From CAYGKP01 sp964350605 (lineage in GTDB: Bacteria; Bacteroidota; Bacteroidia; Cytophagales; JAAEPT01): a DNA stretch of 8,423 nt. The notes below the pieces were generated by a model that ran no database searches, was not told where the DNA came from, and worked only from the letters and a program-made list of their open reading frames with translations. Shown piece by piece: positions 5,736 through 8,423 of the stretch (position 1 is its first letter; each line of letters begins with the position of its first letter). A program made the translations under genes and the position numbers. The DNA lies in assembly GCA_964350605.1 (NCBI GenBank), contig CAYGKP010000104.1, positions 1 through 8,423 on the forward strand. Direction: 5' to 3'.

Positions 5736-6560
5736 ATGTCCAAACGCAGCGAAAACCGACGCAAAGTGACCACCCACCGCCTTCACGAGATGAAGGCCGC
5801 GGGCGAGAAGATCACCATGCTGACCGCCTACGACTATTCGATGGCCCGCATCCTGGACGATGCAGGCATCGATGTGCTCCTGGTCGGCGACTCGGCCTCG
5901 AACGTGATGGCGGGGCACGAGACGACCTTGCCCATCACCTTAGAGCACATGATTTATCATGCCAGCTCGGTGATCCGCGCGATCGAGCGGGCGTTGGTGG
6001 TCGTCGATTTGCCCTTTGGGTCCTACCAAGGAAATTCCTCGGAAGCCCTTCGGTCGGCCATCCGCATCATGAAGGAGGCCGAGGCTCACTGCATCAAGCT
6101 GGAAGGCGGCCAGGAAGTCGGCGAGTCGATCAAGCGGATTCTCTCAGCGGGCGTGCCTGTGATGGGCCACTTGGGCCTGACCCCCCAATCCATCTACAAA
6201 TTCGGGACCTACAAGCTGCGGGCCACCGAAGAAGAGGAAGCCGAAAAACTGATCGAAGACGCACTCTTCCTCGAGGGGATCGGCTGCTTTGCCATCGTGC
6301 TAGAAAAGATCCCTGCCGAGCTGGCTCAGAAGGTGACCGAGAAAGTCTCGATTCCGATTATCGGGATTGGTGCAGGGCCCCACGTGGATGGACAAGTCTT
6401 GGTTAGCCACGACATGCTGGGCATCAACAACGAATTCCACCCCCGCTTCTTGCGCCAATACGCGGACCTACACTCGGTCATTACCGACGCGGTCCAACGC
6501 TACATCAAAGACGTGCGTTCGAGCGATTTCCCCAGCGAAGAAGAAAGCTACACGGCGTGA
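5736..6560 (+). CDS. panB: 3-methyl-2-oxobutanoate hydroxymethyltransferase (ketopantoate hydroxymethyltransferase)
   Basis: PanB transfers a hydroxymethyl group from methylenetetrahydrofolate to 2-oxoisovalerate, giving ketopantoate, the first committed step to pantothenate and coenzyme A. The 274-residue protein is close to the family length (264 in E. coli) with about ten extra N-terminal residues. The barrel motifs are in order: MLTAYDYSMA (28-37), LLVGDSASNVMAG (48-60), DLPFGSYQ (91-98), KLEGG (121-125), GHLGLTPQ (144-151) and IGIGAGPHVDGQ (209-220). Mg ligands D52, D91 and E123 and the catalytic E190 are all present by homology to the E. coli enzyme. The TGA stop overlaps the GTG start of the next gene. 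It follows the crt terminator and probably has its own promoter; there is no evident link with pigment synthesis. Confidence 0.97.
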   Translation: MSKRSENRRKVTTHRLHEMKAAGEKITMLTAYDYSMARILDDAGIDVLLVGDSASNVMAGHETTLPITLEHMIYHASSVIRAIERALVVVDLPFGSYQGNSSEALRSAIRIMKEAEAHCIKLEGGQEVGESIKRILSAGVPVMGHLGLTPQSIYKFGTYKLRATEEEEAEKLIEDALFLEGIGCFAIVLEKIPAELAQKVTEKVSIPIIGIGAGPHVDGQVLVSHDMLGINNEFHPRFLRQYADLHSVITDAVQRYIKDVRSSDFPSEEESYTA

Positions 6561-7264
6561 TTGCACCCGAAATCATTTACGAGGACAACCATTTGTTGGC
6601 CCTCAACAAACCCGCCGGCATGCTGTCGCAAGACGACGAGACGGGCGACCTGTGCGCCGTCGATTGGGCCAAGGATTACGTGAAGCGCCACTACAACAAG
6701 CCCGGCGCGGTCTTTATGGGGTTGCCCCATCGCCTCGACCGCCCGGTCAGCGGGGTGCTGCTGCTGGCCAAAACCTCGAAGGCCCTCGTTCGCCTGAACG
6801 AAGCGTTCAAGAAGCGCGAGGTGCGAAAAACCTACCTAGCCATCACCATCAAACAGCCCCAGGACATTGATGGAGAACTAGTCCACTACCTGCGAAAAGA
6901 CCAGAAGAAAGTGATGACCACCGCCTTCAAAGAACCCAAGCACGATGCCCAGGAAGCGCGCTTGCACTATCACTGGCTCGGTGATGTGCCGGAAGGTTCA
7001 TTGCTTCAGGTCGAGCCGCACACGGGTCGCCCCCACCAGATCCGCGCCCAACTCTCGGCGATGGGCGCACCGATTCGGGGCGATCTAAAATACGGCGCAA
7101 AAACACCAGAGCGCGACCAGCGCATTTTGCTGCACGCCTACCTGCTCACCATCGAGCATCCCGTGAAAAAAGAGCCGCTTCAACTGAAAGCGCCCCTTCC
7201 GCTCGTTTCAGGTTGGAAGAACGCCGACCAATGGCTGGACGATGAATTGCAGCCGCTTTCCTAG
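6557..7264 (+). CDS. RluA-family RNA pseudouridine synthase
   Basis: The enzyme isomerises uridine to pseudouridine in structured RNA, probably rRNA or tRNA; the exact target cannot be read from the sequence. Its 235 residues form only the catalytic domain, without an N-terminal S4 RNA-binding domain. It opens with EIIYEDNHLLALNKPAGM, the usual first strand. The catalytic motif HRLDRPVSG puts the nucleophilic Asp at D61. The C-terminal motif EPHTGRPHQIRAQL followed by GDLKYGA is also intact. Translation starts at a GTG whose last two bases lie in the panB stop codon (GTGA, 4-bp overlap), a form of start-stop coupling. I chose this start because it stands just before the conserved first strand. 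As I recall, panB followed by such a synthase is a common Bacteroidota arrangement, which supports the taxonomic reading. Confidence 0.93.
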   Translation: MIAPEIIYEDNHLLALNKPAGMLSQDDETGDLCAVDWAKDYVKRHYNKPGAVFMGLPHRLDRPVSGVLLLAKTSKALVRLNEAFKKREVRKTYLAITIKQPQDIDGELVHYLRKDQKKVMTTAFKEPKHDAQEARLHYHWLGDVPEGSLLQVEPHTGRPHQIRAQLSAMGAPIRGDLKYGAKTPERDQRILLHAYLLTIEHPVKKEPLQLKAPLPLVSGWKNADQWLDDELQPLS

Positions 7265-7269
7265 CTTTG
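7262..7269 (+). promoter_or_regulatory. Possible -7 promoter element before the small membrane protein gene
   Basis: TAGCTTTG is an exact match to TAnnTTTG, begins at the stop codon of the pseudouridine synthase gene and lies 23 bp before the next ATG. No TTG is at the expected -33 distance, so this may be chance. Confidence 0.3.
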
Positions 7270-7292
7270 CCCGCTCGCTGAGTTTCTATTTA

Positions 7293-7631
7293 ATGAGTTC
7301 GTTCTTTCAACGCTGGAAAGCCCGTTGGGGCGTAGAGCACAACTGGCAATTCGCGCTGATCTTCCTGGTCTTCGCGCTGGCAGGCAGCAGCCTCGCCTTC
7401 CTCTTCAAGCCCTATGTGATGTTGCCTGCGCTCAACGCAATGGGGATCGAGCGGGGCACCTGGGCCTACTACGCGCTCTACATTCCCTTTGGGTTCATTT
7501 GCTACCAGATTTTCCTGTTAACCTACGCGGTCATCTTCTTCCAATGGAAGTTCTTTTGGGCCTTCGAGAAGAAGATGCTCCGGCGCTTCGGTTTTTTCCG
7601 AGGCGAGAAGAAGAGCGAGCAGCCGAGCTAA
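7293..7631 (+). CDS. Small two-helix membrane protein, probably the DUF6787 family
   Basis: The 112-residue protein has a short basic N-terminus with RWGVEHNWQ (11-19), a first hydrophobic helix at about 19-38, a connecting segment with an FKPYVMLPALNAMGI stretch, a second helix at about 59-83, and the basic tail WKFFWAFEKKMLRRFGFF (85-102). This layout, especially the Trp-rich FWAFEKKMLRR end, is what I recall for an uncharacterised Bacteroidota family (DUF6787), but I could not search to confirm it. The charge pattern suggests both termini are cytoplasmic. I chose the ATG at 7293; an in-frame GTG at 7242 would begin within the pseudouridine synthase gene and add 17 residues with no family look. 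It may be transcribed with the upstream pair or from its own promoter. No function is known to me. Confidence 0.75.
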   Translation: MSSFFQRWKARWGVEHNWQFALIFLVFALAGSSLAFLFKPYVMLPALNAMGIERGTWAYYALYIPFGFICYQIFLLTYAVIFFQWKFFWAFEKKMLRRFGFFRGEKKSEQPS

Positions 7632-7648
7632 CTGCCCGATTTTTGCTA

Positions 7649-7664
7649 GGTTGTGGGGACAACC
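7649..7664 (+). other. Small perfect hairpin upstream of the coiled-coil protein gene
   Basis: GGTTGT (7649-7654) pairs exactly with ACAACC (7659-7664) around a GGGG loop, 18 bp before the ATG at 7682. It is not followed directly by a T run (a CTTTTT tract comes 7 bp later), so it is a weak terminator candidate. It also overlaps TAGGTTGT (7647-7654), a poor -7 match. It could be a leader hairpin or an operator; the role is unknown. Confidence 0.35.
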
Positions 7665-7681
7665 AAATTCCCTTTTTCCCG

Positions 7682-8227
7682 ATGAAAACGCTTCTGCTTA
7701 CCCTCTCCCTTTTTCTGGGCACCACCTTGCTGTTGAAAGCCCAGGCCCCCGACCAAATTGGCTACGCCCCAGTCGATGACTACGTGACTTCCGCCTATGC
7801 CTTCGATGCGAAGGTGCATAAACTGGCCGCCGACGTGCAGGCGTTGGACCTCGAGATTCAGGAACTGGAAAAAGAAGTCAAGCAAAAGATCGAATCCCAC
7901 CAAGTGCGCGACGCGGAAGGCGCCGATAAGGATTACAAAAAAGCCAAAGAGTTCGACGATCGCGCAGTGGCACTAGGCGATGAGTATGAAGCGTTGAAAG
8001 CCGAAGGGGAAGCCCTGGCGCTGGAAGGCAAAGACGCGGTCACGAAGGCCAAGGACATGCCCAACAAGATGAAAATCCCGAAGGCACAAAAGAACGTGAA
8101 GGAGGCCTCGGAAGTAGTCGAAAAGAACAAATCGCGCCTCGACGAGGACTCGCAGGCCTACAAAGCCATGAAGGCCCGTGCCGAAAAAGTCTCGGCCATG
8201 ACCGCCGAAGACGCGACCGATAAATAG
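7682..8227 (+). CDS. Secreted, strongly helical coiled-coil protein of unknown function
   Basis: I do not recognise this 181-residue protein. It begins with a clear Sec signal peptide: basic K2, a hydrophobic core at about 4-18, and likely cleavage after A20 or A22 in LKAQAPD. There is no lipobox cysteine and no cysteine anywhere. After a short spacer with GYAPVDDYV, the rest is almost entirely charged and Ala/Leu-rich, with heptad-like spacing at about 42-72 (KLAADVQALDLEIQELEKEV) and again from about 81 to 172. A short break near 126-134 contains the only prolines of the second half. It should be a soluble periplasmic or envelope-associated helical protein, perhaps a structural or binding partner. 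The start at 7682 is chosen for the signal peptide; the same frame is open upstream but overlaps the membrane protein gene. A strong terminator follows, so it ends its transcript. Confidence 0.85.
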   Translation: MKTLLLTLSLFLGTTLLLKAQAPDQIGYAPVDDYVTSAYAFDAKVHKLAADVQALDLEIQELEKEVKQKIESHQVRDAEGADKDYKKAKEFDDRAVALGDEYEALKAEGEALALEGKDAVTKAKDMPNKMKIPKAQKNVKEASEVVEKNKSRLDEDSQAYKAMKARAEKVSAMTAEDATDK

Positions 8228-8247
8228 CCGAACCCTGGCACACTAGC

Positions 8248-8281
8248 AAACCCGATCTGCCGACCGCGGATCGGGTTTTTT
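8248..8281 (+). terminator. Strong intrinsic terminator after the coiled-coil protein gene
   Basis: AAACCCGATCTGC (8248-8260) pairs with GCGGATCGGGTTT (8266-8278), a 13-bp stem with one G-U pair and a 5-nt CGACC loop, running into six T residues (8276-8281). It lies 20 bp after the stop codon. It is the clearest terminator in the window. Confidence 0.9.
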
Positions 8282-8339
8282 CTTGCCTACAAAGCCACCT
8301 GTCGCATTCGCTTGTTTCGTAAGTTGCAGCACCGCCCCT

Positions 8340-8423
8340 ATGAACCGCTTTCTCCCGCTCCTCCTGCTGGCCCTGGCCCCCAACCCGCTGCCGGCCCACC
8401 AGTCCGAGTCGGTCGGCCCCCCG
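8340..8423 (+). CDS. N-terminus of an exported protein (3'-partial)
   Basis: Twenty-eight codons are seen before the window ends. They encode a basic start (MNR), a leucine-rich hydrophobic core at about 4-12 and then a Pro/Ala region ending in LPAHQSES, where cleavage after A19 is plausible. This is a typical Sec signal peptide; the mature protein is outside the window, so no function can be given. The gene follows the terminator at 8248-8281 and so should have its own promoter. TAAGTTGC at 8320-8327 is a weak -7 resemblance. The ATG at 8340 is the first in frame with the signal sequence. The reverse-strand open frame across this region has no such support. Confidence 0.6.
   Translation, partial: MNRFLPLLLLALAPNPLPAHQSESVGPP

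Noticed and set aside
6725..6752. Val in place of Thr in the pseudouridine synthase HRLDxxTSG motif
   Set aside because: The catalytic Asp and the rest of the motif are intact, and I recall this Val form as common in Bacteroidota members; not a sign of inactivity.
8040..8399. 119-codon reverse-strand open frame at the right end
   Set aside because: It runs antisense through the coiled-coil gene and the strong terminator, is Arg/Ser-rich, and has no domain.
1..8423. Search for CRISPR arrays, tRNA/rRNA genes, insertion sequences, attachment sites or phage-defence genes
   Set aside because: No regularly spaced repeats, cloverleaf-like sequences, transposase motifs or terminal inverted repeats were seen; apart from the control region and short leaders the window is densely coding.

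Overview
The window looks like chromosomal DNA of a GC-rich member of the Bacteroidota, probably an aerobic, pigmented, photoheterotroph-like or marine/soil relative. Reasons: the start codons lack Shine-Dalgarno sequences, the carotenoid enzymes and the panB-pseudouridine synthase pair have Bacteroidota-type motifs, a small membrane protein resembles a family I know from that phylum, and several leaders carry TAnnTTTG-like -7 elements. All genes I could support lie on the + strand.

Region 1 (1-5593) is a light/B12-type regulator followed by a complete late carotenoid pathway. It opens with the C-terminal part of a CarH/LitR-like MerR-family repressor with a cobalamin-binding domain (5' end outside the window). 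Next is an AT-richer 182-bp intergenic region (757-938) with three ordered symmetric elements: an 11-bp tandem direct repeat, a 13-bp palindrome, and a 9-bp-arm inverted repeat that overlaps a possible -7 box. It leads into an ECF sigma factor gene and then, almost without gaps, crtI, crtB, idi, crtZ and a fused crtYcd-type lycopene cyclase gene, closed by a hairpin terminator (5562-5593). Together the enzymes would isomerise IPP to DMAPP, condense GGPP to phytoene, desaturate it to lycopene, cyclise this to beta-carotene and hydroxylate it to zeaxanthin. No GGPP synthase (crtE) or ketolase (crtW) is present here. The simplest regulatory model (inference) is that the B12 photoreceptor represses the sigma-factor promoter in the dark, and light releases the sigma-crt operon.

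Region 2 (5594-7264) is housekeeping: panB (pantothenate/CoA synthesis) and a RluA-family pseudouridine synthase joined by a 4-bp overlap.

Region 3 (7265-8423) has a small two-helix membrane protein, an unrecognised secreted coiled-coil protein ending at a strong intrinsic terminator (8248-8281), and the first 28 codons of another exported protein cut by the window end. The most distinctive feature of the window is the regulator-to-operon control region, not a wholly new gene system.
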